64,000 nucleotides of DNA from Amycolatopsis balhimycina FH 1894 (GTDB lineage Bacteria > Actinomycetota > Actinomycetes > Mycobacteriales > Pseudonocardiaceae): NCBI RefSeq assembly GCF_000384295.1, contig NZ_KB913037.1, forward strand, positions 9,251,508 to 9,315,507, read 5' to 3'. The notes under the pieces were generated by a model. That model was not told the DNA's origin. It saw only the letters and a program-made list of their open reading frames with translations, and did not search any database. The translations under genes were made by a program, and so were the position numbers. This document shows, piece after piece, positions 10,880 to 20,530 of the stretch. Each line of letters opens with the position of its first letter. Position 1 is the stretch's first letter.

Positions 10880-12004
10880 TTACCCGAGGGTCCAACGCTG
10901 GTTGCTCTGTCCGTTGCAGGTCCCGAGGTCGACGAGCGCGCCGTCGGCCGTGGATCCACCGGTCACCTCGAGGCACAGCCCTGATGGGACTCCGGTGACC
11001 GTGCCGTTCGAGTTGACGGTCCACTGCTGGTTGGTTCCGCCGTTGCAGGACCACGTCTCGACCTTGGTGCCGGGACTGGTCTGCTTGTTGTAGGCGTCCA
11101 GGCAGAGAGTGGTGCCGTTCATGGTGGCGGTCAGCTGGCCCGACGAGGTCCGGGTCCACGTCTGGTTGGCGCCGCCCCAGCAGGAGTAGATCTGCAGTTG
11201 CGCGCCGGGCGTCGTCGAGGAGTTCGGCACGTCCAGGCACTTGCCCGCGCCTTGCGCGCGCAAGGCGCCCGTCGTGCCGTTGTTGTCGCCGGATCCGCCG
11301 AGGACGATGTTCGAGTTGCCGCTGCTCTGGTAGCCCTCGGTCGCGAGGATCATGTAGTAGGTGAAGCTGCCGAGCGGCATCCCGGCGCGGGCCCACGCGT
11401 CGAAGTGGTTGCCGGTGGTGATGCTGCCGCCGGTCCGCCGCTGCTGCCGGACGCTCCAGTACTGGTTGAAGGTCTTGTTCCCCTCGACGGACGGCGCGTT
11501 GTAGCGGGTCGTCTGGTAGATGTCGTAGGTGCCGCCGTCGCTGGTCACGGTGCCCTTGTACGTCCCGGTCGGCCGGTAGCTGCCCCAGTTGTCGACGATG
11601 TAGTACTCGACGAGCGGGTTGGACGTCCAGCCGTAGAGCGACAGATAGGCGTTGCCGGAGGGGTTGAAGGAGCCGGAGTAGTTCACCGTCATGCGGCTGC
11701 CGTTGGCCCAGCCGGTGCCGCCGACGAAGTTCTCGACGTTGCTCCACGAGGTGCTGTAGTTGCCGCCGGAACCGAAAGTCAGGCAGGCCGATCCGCCACC
11801 GGCGGTCCAGAACGAGTAGTAGTAACCGTTGCTGGTGCCGGTCTGGCTCGAGCAGATCGTCCCGGCGGCCTCGGCGGTGCCGGGCAGGACGACCGCCGAA
11901 AGCGTGAGTACTGCGGAAAGCAGGACGGCACGGACGACGCCGATCAGCCGCCGGGCACGGCTGTGGCGCCCGAGGACGCGGCGCTCGGAATGGGCAGGAC
12001 GCAC
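10880..12004 (-). CDS. Secreted GH11 endo-1,4-beta-xylanase with C-terminal ricin-B (CBM13) domain
   Basis: A 374-residue exported enzyme that cuts internal bonds of xylan. A long signal peptide ends at about residue 47 (GTAEA). The GH11 jelly-roll covers about 48-235 and shows both catalytic glutamates, Glu133 ([13 protein letters not shown]) and Glu223 ([12 protein letters not shown]). A linker leads to a beta-trefoil lectin (about 245-374) with three QxW-type repeats (NQTW, NQQW, NQRW) that should bind xylan or galactosides. The GTG start at 12004 follows a strong GGAGAGG site. It is the first gene of a two-gene unit with the GH3 enzyme. Confidence 0.95.
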   Translation of the reverse strand: MRPAHSERRVLGRHSRARRLIGVVRAVLLSAVLTLSAVVLPGTAEAAGTICSSQTGTSNGYYYSFWTAGGGSACLTFGSGGNYSTSWSNVENFVGGTGWANGSRMTVNYSGSFNPSGNAYLSLYGWTSNPLVEYYIVDNWGSYRPTGTYKGTVTSDGGTYDIYQTTRYNAPSVEGNKTFNQYWSVRQQRRTGGSITTGNHFDAWARAGMPLGSFTYYMILATEGYQSSGNSNIVLGGSGDNNGTTGALRAQGAGKCLDVPNSSTTPGAQLQIYSCWGGANQTWTRTSSGQLTATMNGTTLCLDAYNKQTSPGTKVETWSCNGGTNQQWTVNSNGTVTGVPSGLCLEVTGGSTADGALVDLGTCNGQSNQRWTLG

Positions 12005-12093
12005 GTGCCTCTCCTTCGCTGGCGGCTCAAGGAGATTCTTACGTCACTGTTCTCCCGAGTCCAGCAAGCGTGTGAAACTTTCACGCGCGGAGG

Positions 12094-12782
12094 TCACGTC
12101 GTCGCGCGGCGGAGCACCAGCCAAGCCGCGCCGCCGAGAGCCAGCGCGACCACCAGCGGGTATGCCGTGAACAGCGTCAGCGGCTGGCCGCCGAGGAACT
12201 TCCCGATCGAGGGCCACCAGTGCCGTGCCGTGGCCAGCTTCGCGGCCCCGCCCAGCAGTGCGGCACTGCCGAGGACCGCCAGGTAGATCCCGGTCTGCCG
12301 CCAGCGCTGGAACACCATGCCGGCCAGCACGCTGAGCGCGGACACCGCGAGCAGTGGTCCACTGTAGACAAGCCACTGCGTGAGCGGGTTGCCGTGCCCG
12401 AACGCGTCCAGATCGAAGATCCGCGCCTGCCGTCCCCAGCCGCCGGTCAGCCGCTCGACGGCGGCGAAGGCCAGCAGTCCGAGGCCGACGAGCAGGGCCT
12501 GCCCGAGAACGACCAGTGCGGTGGCCGCGGCGAACGTCCGGCGCGTGACGCCGAGCCCCAGCGTGAACGGGAACACCTGGGTCATCGTCTGCAGGTGCGC
12601 GGGGGCGGTCAGGCCCCACAGTGCCGGCAGCAGGAAGATCTCGTGGCCGCTCAGCCCGGTTTCCCCGTTGGAGATGTCGATTCCCCAGCCCAGCAGCGGC
12701 ATCGCGGCGAGCAGGATGAACGGGTAGGCGAGCAGGGTGGGCCAGTGGACGAGCTGGATCCGGGCGACGTCGAGCACGCGGG

Positions 12783-12786
<4 letters not shown>
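12094..12786 (-). CDS. ABC transporter membrane subunit, GntR-cassette type
   Basis: A 230-residue hydrophobic protein with about six predicted membrane segments and no recognisable catalytic motif. Its ATG overlaps the stop of the preceding ATPase gene (ATGA), and it is the third gene of a GntR-ATPase-membrane protein unit. This arrangement is the standard one for YtrA/YtrB-type export systems that respond to cell-wall stress or antibiotics, so it is taken to be the membrane partner of the ATPase. The substrate is unknown. Confidence 0.75.
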
Positions 12787-13663
<877 letters not shown>

Positions 13664-13667
<4 letters not shown>

Positions 13668-14035
13668 CGCTGCGGCTCCCAGACGTCGATCAGCTTCTTG
13701 ATCTCCTCGGCGTCCATGCCGAGCTTGGCCGCCTCCGCCATCAGCGGGGCGAGGAACTGCCGCGTGAAGTCCCGCCGCCGCTGTTCGAGCAGCTGCGCGC
13801 GGGCATCCGTGGCGACGAACATGCCGATGCCTCGTCTCTTGTAGAGGATCCCGTCGGCGACGAGCTGGTTGATGCCCTTGGCCGCGGTCGCCGGGTTGAT
13901 CCGGTGGAAGGCCGCGAGCTCGTTGGTGGAGGGCACCTGCGTGTCCGCGGCCAGGCTCCCGTCGACGATCGAGTTCTCGATCTGCTCGGCGATCCGGAGG
14001 AACAGCGGCCGCCCGTCGTCCTTCACGCCGACCAC
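13664..14035 (-). CDS. GntR-family transcriptional regulator (YtrA subfamily)
   Basis: A 123-residue protein with a winged helix-turn-helix (about residues 10-75, including VPSTNELAAFHRINPATAAK) and a short C-terminal helical tail with no ligand domain, which is the YtrA pattern. The GTG at 14035 has AGGGCG in front of it. An upstream inverted repeat at 14054-14077 is the likely self-operator. It leads an operon with an ABC ATPase and a membrane protein and probably represses it until an envelope-active compound is present. Confidence 0.88.
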
Positions 14036-14053
14036 CGCGCCCTGCGGTTCGTC

Positions 14054-14077
14054 GGTTCATTACTCATGTAACGAACC
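14054..14077. promoter_or_regulatory. Palindromic operator for the GntR/ABC operon
   Basis: GGTTCATTAC-tcat-GTAACGAACC: ten-base arms with one mismatch, lying 19 bases upstream of the GntR start. Position and symmetry fit an autoregulatory YtrA-type site. Confidence 0.7.
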
Positions 14078-14282
14078 ATGGAGGCTGGGGGTGGGTCTTG
14101 TCAAGCCCGCGCGTCTGTAACTTTCAGCTCCGGCCGCCCTCGCGAACCGGGGCTGACCTGGCTGCTTCGACGGGATCGACGCGACCGGAGATCGGGTGGG
14201 TTGTGGCGCTCGCGCCGGGGGCAGGACCCTCGGGCGGCGCGACCGGCTTCGGCCTGTCGCGATCACCCGAGGAGGTAAGGCA

Positions 14283-15140
14283 ATGCGACGCGTTCTTTTC
14301 CGAGCCGTGGCCACGGCCGCGGCGGCCCTGAGCCTGGTCGCCCCGACGGCGTCCGCCGCGGCCGGCCCGTACCAGCGGGGACCGGATCCCACGCTCGCGA
14401 GCGTGGCGGCATCATACGGGCCGTTCGCGACGGCGCAGGCGAAAGTGCCACCCGGCAACGGGTTCAACGGCGGGTACGTCTATTACCCGACGGACACCAG
14501 CCTGGGCACGTGGGGTGCGGTCGCGATCGTGCCCGGCTATTCCGCCCTGTTCGCCAACGAAGAGGCGTGGATGGGCCCGCGGCTGGCGTCCTTCGGGTTC
14601 GTCGTGATCGGCATCGAGACCAATAGCCGGACCGACAGCGCCGACGCCCGCGGCACCGAGTTGCTCGCCGCGCTCGACTACCTGACGCAGAAGAGCCCGG
14701 TGCGCACCCGGGTGGACGCGAGCAGGCTGGGCGTGATCGGTCATTCGGCGGGCGGCGCGGGCGCGCTGCTCGCGGCGCTGCGGCGGCCGTCGCTGAAGTC
14801 GGCGGTCGGGCTGGCACCCGGCTCCCCGGTGGGCAACCTCGACCTGGCGGGCGACCAGGTGCCGACGATGTTCATCGCCGGGCAGCGGGACCCGGTCGTC
14901 ACCCCGGCGTACCTCGACAAGCTGTACGCCACCATGCCGGCGGCGTTGAAGAAGGCCTACGTGCAGATCACCGGCGTGGATCACTTGTTCGCCACCCGGC
15001 CGAACACGGTCGAGATGCGCACGCTGATCCCGTGGCTCAAGCTGGCCCTCGACAAGGACACGCGCTACGAGAGGTTCCTCTGCCCGGCTTTGGCGGACGT
15101 CACGGGTATCTCGGTGTACCGCAGCACCTGTCCACTGTAG
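14283..15140 (+). CDS. Secreted cutinase / polyester hydrolase of the PET-hydrolase-like family
   Basis: A 285-residue exported alpha/beta hydrolase. The signal peptide ends near residue 26 (ASAAA). The mature protein starts with the hallmark RGPDPT and follows the actinobacterial cutinase pattern throughout: YVYYPTDT, AIVPGYSA (oxyanion-hole Tyr86), ASFGFVVIGIET, nucleophile Ser155 in GHSAGG, Asp203 in QRDPV, His234 in GVDHLF, and a C-terminal disulfide pair Cys267/Cys283 (FLCPA, YRSTCPL). It should cleave cutin-like polyesters and short-chain esters. Two active-site positions differ from known polyesterases: Ala instead of Met after the serine, and LAPG where the family usually has a Trp (LTPWH). 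A good GAGGAGGTAAGG ribosome site fixes the start. It sits among plant-polymer genes. Confidence 0.9.
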   Translation: MRRVLFRAVATAAAALSLVAPTASAAAGPYQRGPDPTLASVAASYGPFATAQAKVPPGNGFNGGYVYYPTDTSLGTWGAVAIVPGYSALFANEEAWMGPRLASFGFVVIGIETNSRTDSADARGTELLAALDYLTQKSPVRTRVDASRLGVIGHSAGGAGALLAALRRPSLKSAVGLAPGSPVGNLDLAGDQVPTMFIAGQRDPVVTPAYLDKLYATMPAALKKAYVQITGVDHLFATRPNTVEMRTLIPWLKLALDKDTRYERFLCPALADVTGISVYRSTCPL

Positions 15141-15147
15141 ATCCTTT

Positions 15148-15200
15148 GTCATGAGGGGCACCCTCGTGGACGTCAAGTCCATGAGGGTGCCCCTCATGAC
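15148..15200. terminator. Long hairpin behind the cutinase gene
   Basis: Arms of 24 bases (15148-15171 and 15177-15200) with a single mismatch around the loop gtcaa, starting seven bases after the cutinase stop. No U-tract follows. It belongs with the other long palindromes at gene ends in this window. Confidence 0.8.
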
Positions 15201-15264
15201 ATTCGGGCGGGATCGGCGTCGCCGGCCGGGCGGGATCGCGGCCCCTTGCCAACCTCGTTGAGTT

Positions 15265-15283
15265 GTTCTATAACTACTAGAAC
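15265..15283. promoter_or_regulatory. Palindromic site upstream of GntR gene
   Basis: GTTCTA-taactac-TAGAAC, perfect six-base arms, in an AT-rich pocket 25 bases before the start of the GntR gene. It probably overlaps the promoter and serves as the self-operator. Confidence 0.6.
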
Positions 15284-15307
15284 AGATGGCCAACGGAGGG
15301 AGGTCAC

Positions 15308-15697
15308 GTGCTCATCAGTCTCGACCTGTCCGGCGATGTGCCGATCTACCAGCAGCTGCGGGACCGCATCGTGGAGGGCATCGCGGCGGGCACCCTGGCC
15401 GACGGCGAGTCGCTGCCGTCCACGCGACAGCTCGCGGCGGACTTCGGCATCAACTTCCACACCGTGAACAAGGCGTACGACCTGTTGCGGCAGCAGGGTT
15501 TCGTGCGACTGAACCGGAAGTCCGGGGCCGTGGTCGGCCCCACCCCCGCGGACGACGCGTTCGCGGCCGGCTGGTCGGGGCGGGCGCGCACAGTGCTCGC
15601 CGAGGCGGTCGCCAAGGGGCTGCCCGCGGCCGAGGTGCTGGCGACGTGCCGCGCCCTGCTCGGAGACTTCGAGAAGCAAGGGGATGAGTCATCGTGA
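15308..15697 (+). CDS. GntR-family transcriptional regulator (YtrA subfamily)
   Basis: A 129-residue winged-helix protein (about residues 8-75, with LPSTRQLAADFGINFHTVNK) and a short helical tail without an effector domain. The GTG at 15308 follows a strong GGAGGGAGG site. Its stop overlaps the next start (GTGA), so it is coupled to a DUF1648 membrane protein. It is the second YtrA-like regulator within 1.3 kb, but this one controls a different kind of partner. Confidence 0.88.
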   Translation: MLISLDLSGDVPIYQQLRDRIVEGIAAGTLADGESLPSTRQLAADFGINFHTVNKAYDLLRQQGFVRLNRKSGAVVGPTPADDAFAAGWSGRARTVLAEAVAKGLPAAEVLATCRALLGDFEKQGDESS

Positions 15698-16779
15698 CCA
15701 CGACCGGTGTTGTGGCGAACGTGGTGCTGATGGCGCTGCTGAGCTACCTGGCCTGGCTGACGCCGGTGCTGTCCGCCCGGAGCGTGCGATTCGGCGTGCG
15801 GGTTCCGGACGACCGGATCGAGGATCCGCTGGTGCGGCGGGAAACCGCCCGGTTCCGCACCACGGTGCTGGTCGCCGGTGTGGTCATCGCCCTGGCCGGC
15901 GTGGGCCTGATCCTGACGGCCGGGATCGCGCTGCTCCCCGCGGCCGTGCTGGCGATGGTGATCGTCTGGTACCTGCTGTACGTCCGGGCCAACCGGGTGA
16001 TCACGGCCGCCAAACGCGAGCAGAACTGGTACGAGGGTGTCCGCCAGGGCGTCACCGCCGACACCTCGCTGCGCAGCGACCCGCCCCGGTTCCCGTGGGC
16101 GTGGCTGCTGCTGCCGTTGCTCGTCGTGGCCGCGACGGTCGTCGCCGGCGTGCTCCGCTATCCGGACCTGCCGGACGCCCTGCCGGTGCACTTCTCCGGC
16201 GGCACCGCGGACCGGTTCGCGCCGAAGTCCGTGGGAAGCGCTTTCCAGGTCGTGTTCATCCAGGCCGTGCTGACGGTGCTCCTCTGCGTCGTCGGCGTCC
16301 TGGTGTTCCGCGGCCCGGCCGATGTGGACCCGGCGCGGCCCGCCGCCTCCGCCCAGGCGCACCGGAAGTTCGTGGCCCGGCTGGGAAAGGCGCTCATCGG
16401 GCTGGCCACGCTGTTCGACGCCGGCCTGTTCGCCGCCGCCTGGGCGACGTGGGACGCCGAGCCGGACGCCGGGTTCTTGCTGCCGCTGACCCTCGGGCCG
16501 ATCGCCGTCGGCGTGGCGATCCTCGTGGCGATCGTGGTGGGGCGTCACCGGGACCGCGAGCCCGGCGAGCACACCGGACTGTCCCACCGGGACGACGACG
16601 ATAACTGGATCGGTGGCGTCCTCTACCGCAACCCCGCCGACCCGTCGTGGTTCGTGGCCCGCCGGTTCGGCGTCGGCTGGACCGTCAACGTCGGCAACCG
16701 CACCGCGCTCGTGACCTGCCTCGGGCTGACCGCCGCGCTCGTCCTGCTCGGCATCTTCCTGCCCTACCTCCTGCGCTGA
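15694..16779 (+). CDS. DUF1648/DUF5808 membrane protein
   Basis: A 361-residue protein with about eight membrane segments. The DUF1648 signature is visible as LPVHFSGGTADRFAPKS near residues 163-180, and a DUF5808-like soluble piece lies near 305-335 (NWIGGVLYRNPADPSWFVA). Such proteins resemble SdpI immunity proteins and usually follow a GntR regulator, as here with a GTGA overlap. A role in envelope stress response or immunity is known for relatives; the function here is inferred. Confidence 0.82.
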   Translation: MTTTGVVANVVLMALLSYLAWLTPVLSARSVRFGVRVPDDRIEDPLVRRETARFRTTVLVAGVVIALAGVGLILTAGIALLPAAVLAMVIVWYLLYVRANRVITAAKREQNWYEGVRQGVTADTSLRSDPPRFPWAWLLLPLLVVAATVVAGVLRYPDLPDALPVHFSGGTADRFAPKSVGSAFQVVFIQAVLTVLLCVVGVLVFRGPADVDPARPAASAQAHRKFVARLGKALIGLATLFDAGLFAAAWATWDAEPDAGFLLPLTLGPIAVGVAILVAIVVGRHRDREPGEHTGLSHRDDDDNWIGGVLYRNPADPSWFVARRFGVGWTVNVGNRTALVTCLGLTAALVLLGIFLPYLLR

Positions 16780-16791
16780 GAAGGGAATTCC

Positions 16792-17126
16792 CATGCACAG
16801 CCTGCTGTCGCGGCCCTGGTCGCCGCGACTGTCGCACCGGTCAACGGCGTCCCGGCCACCGATAGGGAGATCACTTTCGCGTCCGGCGGCGTCGCCGACC
16901 ACGGCACTCTGCACGTCCCCGCGCACCGGCCCGGCGACCGGCTCGCCGCCGCACTGTTGCTGCCCGGCAGCGGTCCCACCGACCGGAACGGCAACCAGGC
17001 CGGTATCCACCCCGGCACGTTGGCGCTCATGGCGGACGCGTTGGGCCGCGACGGCGTCATGACGTTCCGGTTCGACAAGTACGGCAGCTCGCGATGCTCG
17101 TCGTCGGCCACAGCGAGGGCGCGAGA
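16792..17126 (+). pseudogene. Alpha/beta hydrolase remnant
   Basis: Only pieces of a secreted hydrolase remain. An ATG at 16793 follows a plausible ribosome site (GAAGGGAA), but the protein-like sequence is in the neighbouring frame, where it reads as a signal-peptide end (AALVAATVAPVNGVPA) and then a hydrolase N-terminus with LLLPGSGPTDRNGNQAG and GRDGVMTFRFDKYGS. At about 17085 that frame stops making sense, and the nucleophile elbow (MLVVGHSEGA) appears in a third frame at 17094, so roughly 50-100 codons have been lost in between. At about 17126 the gene runs directly into a rhamnosidase fragment. It cannot make a functional product. Confidence 0.75.
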
Positions 17127-18442
17127 CGGTCCGGCTCCGGCACGCGGAGGTGCTCAACCCGGACGGCACGATGTACGTGGCGAACCTGCGGGCCGCGACC
17201 GCCACCGACTACTACCGGTTCGACCGGGACGGCACGATCACCTACCAGCCGACGTTCACCCAGCACGGCTTCCGGTACGTCGAGATCACCGGGCTCGCGG
17301 CCCCGCCGGCCGCCGCGGACGTGAAGGGCGTCGTGTGGGGTTCCGACCTGCGCCGCACCGGCACGCTCGGGACGTCCGACGGCATGCTGAACCAGCTGCT
17401 GAGCAACGTCGCGTGGGGCGCGCGGGGCAACTTCCTCTCGATCCCGACCGACACTCCCGCGCGGGACGAGCGGCTGGGGTGGACGGGCGACATCAACATC
17501 TTCGCGCCGACCGCCGGCTATCTCAGCGACACTCGCGCGTTCCTCGGGAAGTGGCTGACCGACGTCCGCGACGAGCAGAAGAGCAGCGGGTCCATCCCGG
17601 CCGTCGTCCCGTCGACCAACGGCGCGTTCGACGAGAGCGGCGTCGGCTGGGAAGACGCGCTCATCACCGTGCCGTACTCGTTGTGGCACGCCTATGGGGA
17701 TGCCCAGGTGCTGCGCGACAACTACGACGCGATGAGCCGTTTCTTCGCCTACGCCCGGGCGAGCGCCGGAGCGGACAACCTGGAGACCGGGCGGCTGACG
17801 TTCTTCACGAACGACTGGCTGAACCTGGACGACCTGTCGAACCAGGGTGTCCTCGGGACCGCCATCTGGGCGCAGGACGTCCGGATGATGGCGGAGATGG
17901 CCGCGGCGGTCGGCCGGACCGCCGAAGCGGCCGAGAACACCAAGCTCGACGGCGACGTCCGCGCGGCGTTCACCGCGGCCTACGTGGCAGCGGACGGGAC
18001 GGTGCTGGGCAACTCGCAGACCGGGTACGCGCTCGCCCTCGGCATGGACCTCGTCACCGATCCGGCGTTGAAGGCCAAGGCGGGGGAGAAGTACGTGGCG
18101 AAGCCCAGAGCGACAACCCACCTCGAGACGGGGTTCATCGGGACGCCGTGGCTGCTGCCGGCCCTGACGAACATCGGCCGCGACGACCTCGCCTACACAC
18201 TGTTGTCCAAAAAGGACTACCCGTCCTGGGGCTACGAGATCGGCAAGGGTGCGACCACCGTCTGGGAACGCTGGAACTCCATCCAGCCCGACGGCACCTT
18301 CGGGCCGGTGGACATGAACTCGTTCAACCACTACGCCTACGGCGCGGTCGCCGACTGGATGCACCAGTACATCGGCGGCATCCGGATCAAGGAGGCCGGC
18401 TATCGCAAGAGCGTCATCGAGCCGCACGCGCGAAAGCCGTGA
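17127..18442 (+). pseudogene. GH78 alpha-L-rhamnosidase, 5'-truncated
   Basis: The open frame carries the later part of a GH78 enzyme: TVRLRHAEVLNPDGTMY at the fusion point, the beta-sandwich that precedes the catalytic domain, then the (alpha/alpha)6 barrel with DERLGWTGDINIFAPTAGY (catalytic acid region), WEDALITVPYSLWHAYGD and TTVWERWNS. Normal GH78 proteins run 900-1100 residues; only about 430 remain, and the N-terminal half with its start and signal is missing. The fragment may still be translated from an internal GTG at 17150, but no ribosome site is seen. Its stop lies inside the hairpin at 18431. Confidence 0.8.
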
Positions 18443-18493
18443 AGGCCACCTTCAGGAACTCTATGTTCCTCAAGGTGGCCTTCACGGCTTTCG
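18431..18493. terminator. Long hairpin behind the rhamnosidase remnant
   Basis: Arms of 29 bases (18431-18459 and 18465-18493) with one mismatch around tctat. The arm contains AAAGCCGTGAAGGCCACC, related in sequence to the hairpin at 7124-7180. It includes the stop codon of the upstream remnant. Confidence 0.85.
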
Positions 18494-18591
18494 GCCGACC
18501 GGAATTGTCGGTGCCTGCCGGTAGCGTGGAAAACGGGGGGCGCCCCCGCGGGTCGCCGGGTGCTTGCCGTCGCGGCCGTTACCGTTGCCGG

Positions 18592-19569
18592 GTGGACTCC
18601 GTGGAGCTGGGGCTGCTGCAGGCGTTGCAGATCGACGGGCGGGTGGCGTTCAGCCTGGTCGCCGAGGTGCTCGGGGTGTCGGACCAGACCGTGGCCCGCC
18701 GGTACCAGGCCCTGCGTGCCGCCGGCGCCGTGCACGTCGTGGGGGTGACCCTGCCGGAGGCCGTCGGGGAGGAGACCTGGCTCGTCCGGGTCGGGTGCGC
18801 GCCGGGCACGGCCGACCGGCTGGCGCAGACACTGGCCGGTCGGCCCGAGACGTCGTGGGTGCACGTCGCTTCCGGCGGCGCGGAGATCGGCTGCATGGTG
18901 CGCACCCCGGCGGAGGCGGCCACCTCGTCGGTGCTGACACGCCTGCCTCGCACGTCGCCGGTGACCCGCGTCAGCGCGCACTGCGTCGTGCACGTCTTCT
19001 TCGGCGGGCCGGCCAGCCCGCTGACCAAGACCGGTCCGCTCACGGCGGAACAGGCCGGGCGGCTCCGGCCGGCGGAGGCCGCCACGGCGTCGACCGACGA
19101 GCCGGTCGCGCTGACCGACGGCGACCGGGCACTGCTGGCGGAGCTGGGCCGCGACGGCCGGACCGGCTTCCGCGAGCTGGCCGCGGCCACGGGCTGGTCG
19201 CAGACGACGGTCCGGCGACGGCTCGCCGAACTGCGCCGGGCGGGTGTCCTGTACTTCGACGTCGACTACGAACCAGCACTGCTGGGGATGCGCACCACCG
19301 CGTCGCTCTGGCTGTCGGTGGCTCCCCGCCACCTCGCGGCCGCCGGCGCGGCCCTCGCCGGGCACGCCGAGGTCAGTTTCGCCGCGGCGACGACCGGGCC
19401 GTCCAACCTGTACGTCACCGTCCAGTGCCGCAACCCGCACGCGCTCTACACCTACCTGACGGGACCGCTGGCCACACTGCCCGGGGTGTCCGCGGTGGAG
19501 ACCGCGCCGCTGATGCGGACGGCCAAGCAGGCGAAAATCGCCGCCCTTCCGGTCAGGGATGGAAAATAA
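18592..19569 (+). CDS. Tandem Lrp/AsnC-family transcriptional regulator
   Basis: A 325-residue protein made of two Lrp/AsnC units: a first helix-turn-helix near residues 3-45 (VAFSLVAEVLGVSDQTVARR) with an effector-binding domain, and a second HTH near residues 180-225 (ELAAATGWSQTTVRRRLAEL) with its own RAM-like domain. The GTG at 18592 was chosen because the protein signal begins there; a GTG nine bases on is also possible. It precedes a flavin-dependent oxidoreductase gene on the same strand and may regulate it. Confidence 0.88.
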   Translation: MDSVELGLLQALQIDGRVAFSLVAEVLGVSDQTVARRYQALRAAGAVHVVGVTLPEAVGEETWLVRVGCAPGTADRLAQTLAGRPETSWVHVASGGAEIGCMVRTPAEAATSSVLTRLPRTSPVTRVSAHCVVHVFFGGPASPLTKTGPLTAEQAGRLRPAEAATASTDEPVALTDGDRALLAELGRDGRTGFRELAAATGWSQTTVRRRLAELRRAGVLYFDVDYEPALLGMRTTASLWLSVAPRHLAAAGAALAGHAEVSFAAATTGPSNLYVTVQCRNPHALYTYLTGPLATLPGVSAVETAPLMRTAKQAKIAALPVRDGK

Positions 19570-19655
19570 CGCCGAAGATCACGACTTTCCTGGGGTTGGC
19601 CGCGCCGACGCGGTGACAGTGGGACCACTGGTTCCCGCCCGAAAGGAAAGTTCTC

Positions 19656-20486
19656 ATGCCCGTAGGCATCGGCCTGCCCGTCGCCCGCCCCGAAGCGCTG
19701 CTCGACTGGGCCCAGCGCGCTGACGACGGCCCGTTCACCAGCCTGGGCCTGGCCGACCGGCTCATCTGGGACAACCCCGAGCCGCTGGTCACCCTCGCCG
19801 CGCTCGCCGGCGCGACCCGCCGGATCCGGCTGCAGACCGAGGTTCTGCTCGCACCGCTGCGCGAACCCGCGTTGCTCGCGAAGCAGGCCGCCACCCTCGA
19901 CCGGCTTTCCGGCGGGCGGTTCACGCTCGGCCTCGGCGTGGGCGGCCGCGCGGACGAGTTCGACCTCGTCGGCGTGGACCCGCGCACCCGCGGGCGCCGA
20001 TTCGACGAGCAGCTGAAGATCATGAAGGACATCTGGTCCGGCGGCCCGATCGGCCCGGCCTCCGCCCGCGACGGCGGCCCCGAGGTGCTGATCGGCGGCT
20101 TCGCGCGACCGGCCCTCGACCGCGTGGCCCGCTTCGGCGACGGATTCCTCTGCGCGGCACCGCTTTCCCTCGCGGGGCGGCAGGTCGAGCACGTCGAAGC
20201 GTCCTGGGCCCGCGCCGGGCGGGCGGGACGGCCACGGGTGGTCGGGCAGGTGACCGTCGCGCTCGGCCCGGAGTCCACTGTGGAGGAAGCACGGGAGCAG
20301 ATCTTCGGCTACTACGCGTTCGACGCCGACCTCGCCGCCGACACGGCGGAACGTCTGCTGACCACCCCGGTGGCCATCCGCGACGCGGTCGCGGAGTTCA
20401 CCACGCTCGGCGCCGACGAGGTGGTGTGCTACTGCTGGTCACCCGACACCGACCAGGTCGACCGGCTCGCCGACGTGATCGGCTGA
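19656..20486 (+). CDS. LLM-class flavin-dependent oxidoreductase
   Basis: A 276-residue protein of the luciferase-like monooxygenase / F420-dependent reductase fold. Typical segments are LAALAGATRRIRLQTEVLLAP, KQAATLDRLSGGRFTLGLGVG and VLIGGFARPALDRVARFGDGF. It should use reduced FMN or F420 for an oxidation or reduction of a small organic compound; the substrate is unknown. The ATG follows AAAGGAAAG. The gene converges on the acyl-CoA ligase gene with a 44-base gap. Confidence 0.88.
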   Translation: MPVGIGLPVARPEALLDWAQRADDGPFTSLGLADRLIWDNPEPLVTLAALAGATRRIRLQTEVLLAPLREPALLAKQAATLDRLSGGRFTLGLGVGGRADEFDLVGVDPRTRGRRFDEQLKIMKDIWSGGPIGPASARDGGPEVLIGGFARPALDRVARFGDGFLCAAPLSLAGRQVEHVEASWARAGRAGRPRVVGQVTVALGPESTVEEAREQIFGYYAFDADLAADTAERLLTTPVAIRDAVAEFTTLGADEVVCYCWSPDTDQVDRLADVIG

Positions 20487-20530
20487 GCCGGCCCCGCGTA
20501 CGCCGCTCGCCGAAGCCGAGCGCCGGTCTC

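Noticed and set aside
15346..17205. A 619-codon minus-strand frame opposite the GntR/DUF1648 genes
   Set aside because: Its composition (Gly, Arg, Gln, His, Asp rich, no motifs) is the usual antisense shadow of a GC-rich plus-strand gene.
16957..19569. A single 870-codon open frame
   Set aside because: It joins hydrolase debris, an antisense-free but meaningless middle, a hairpin and the real AsnC regulator. Only 18592-19569 reads as a protein in this frame.
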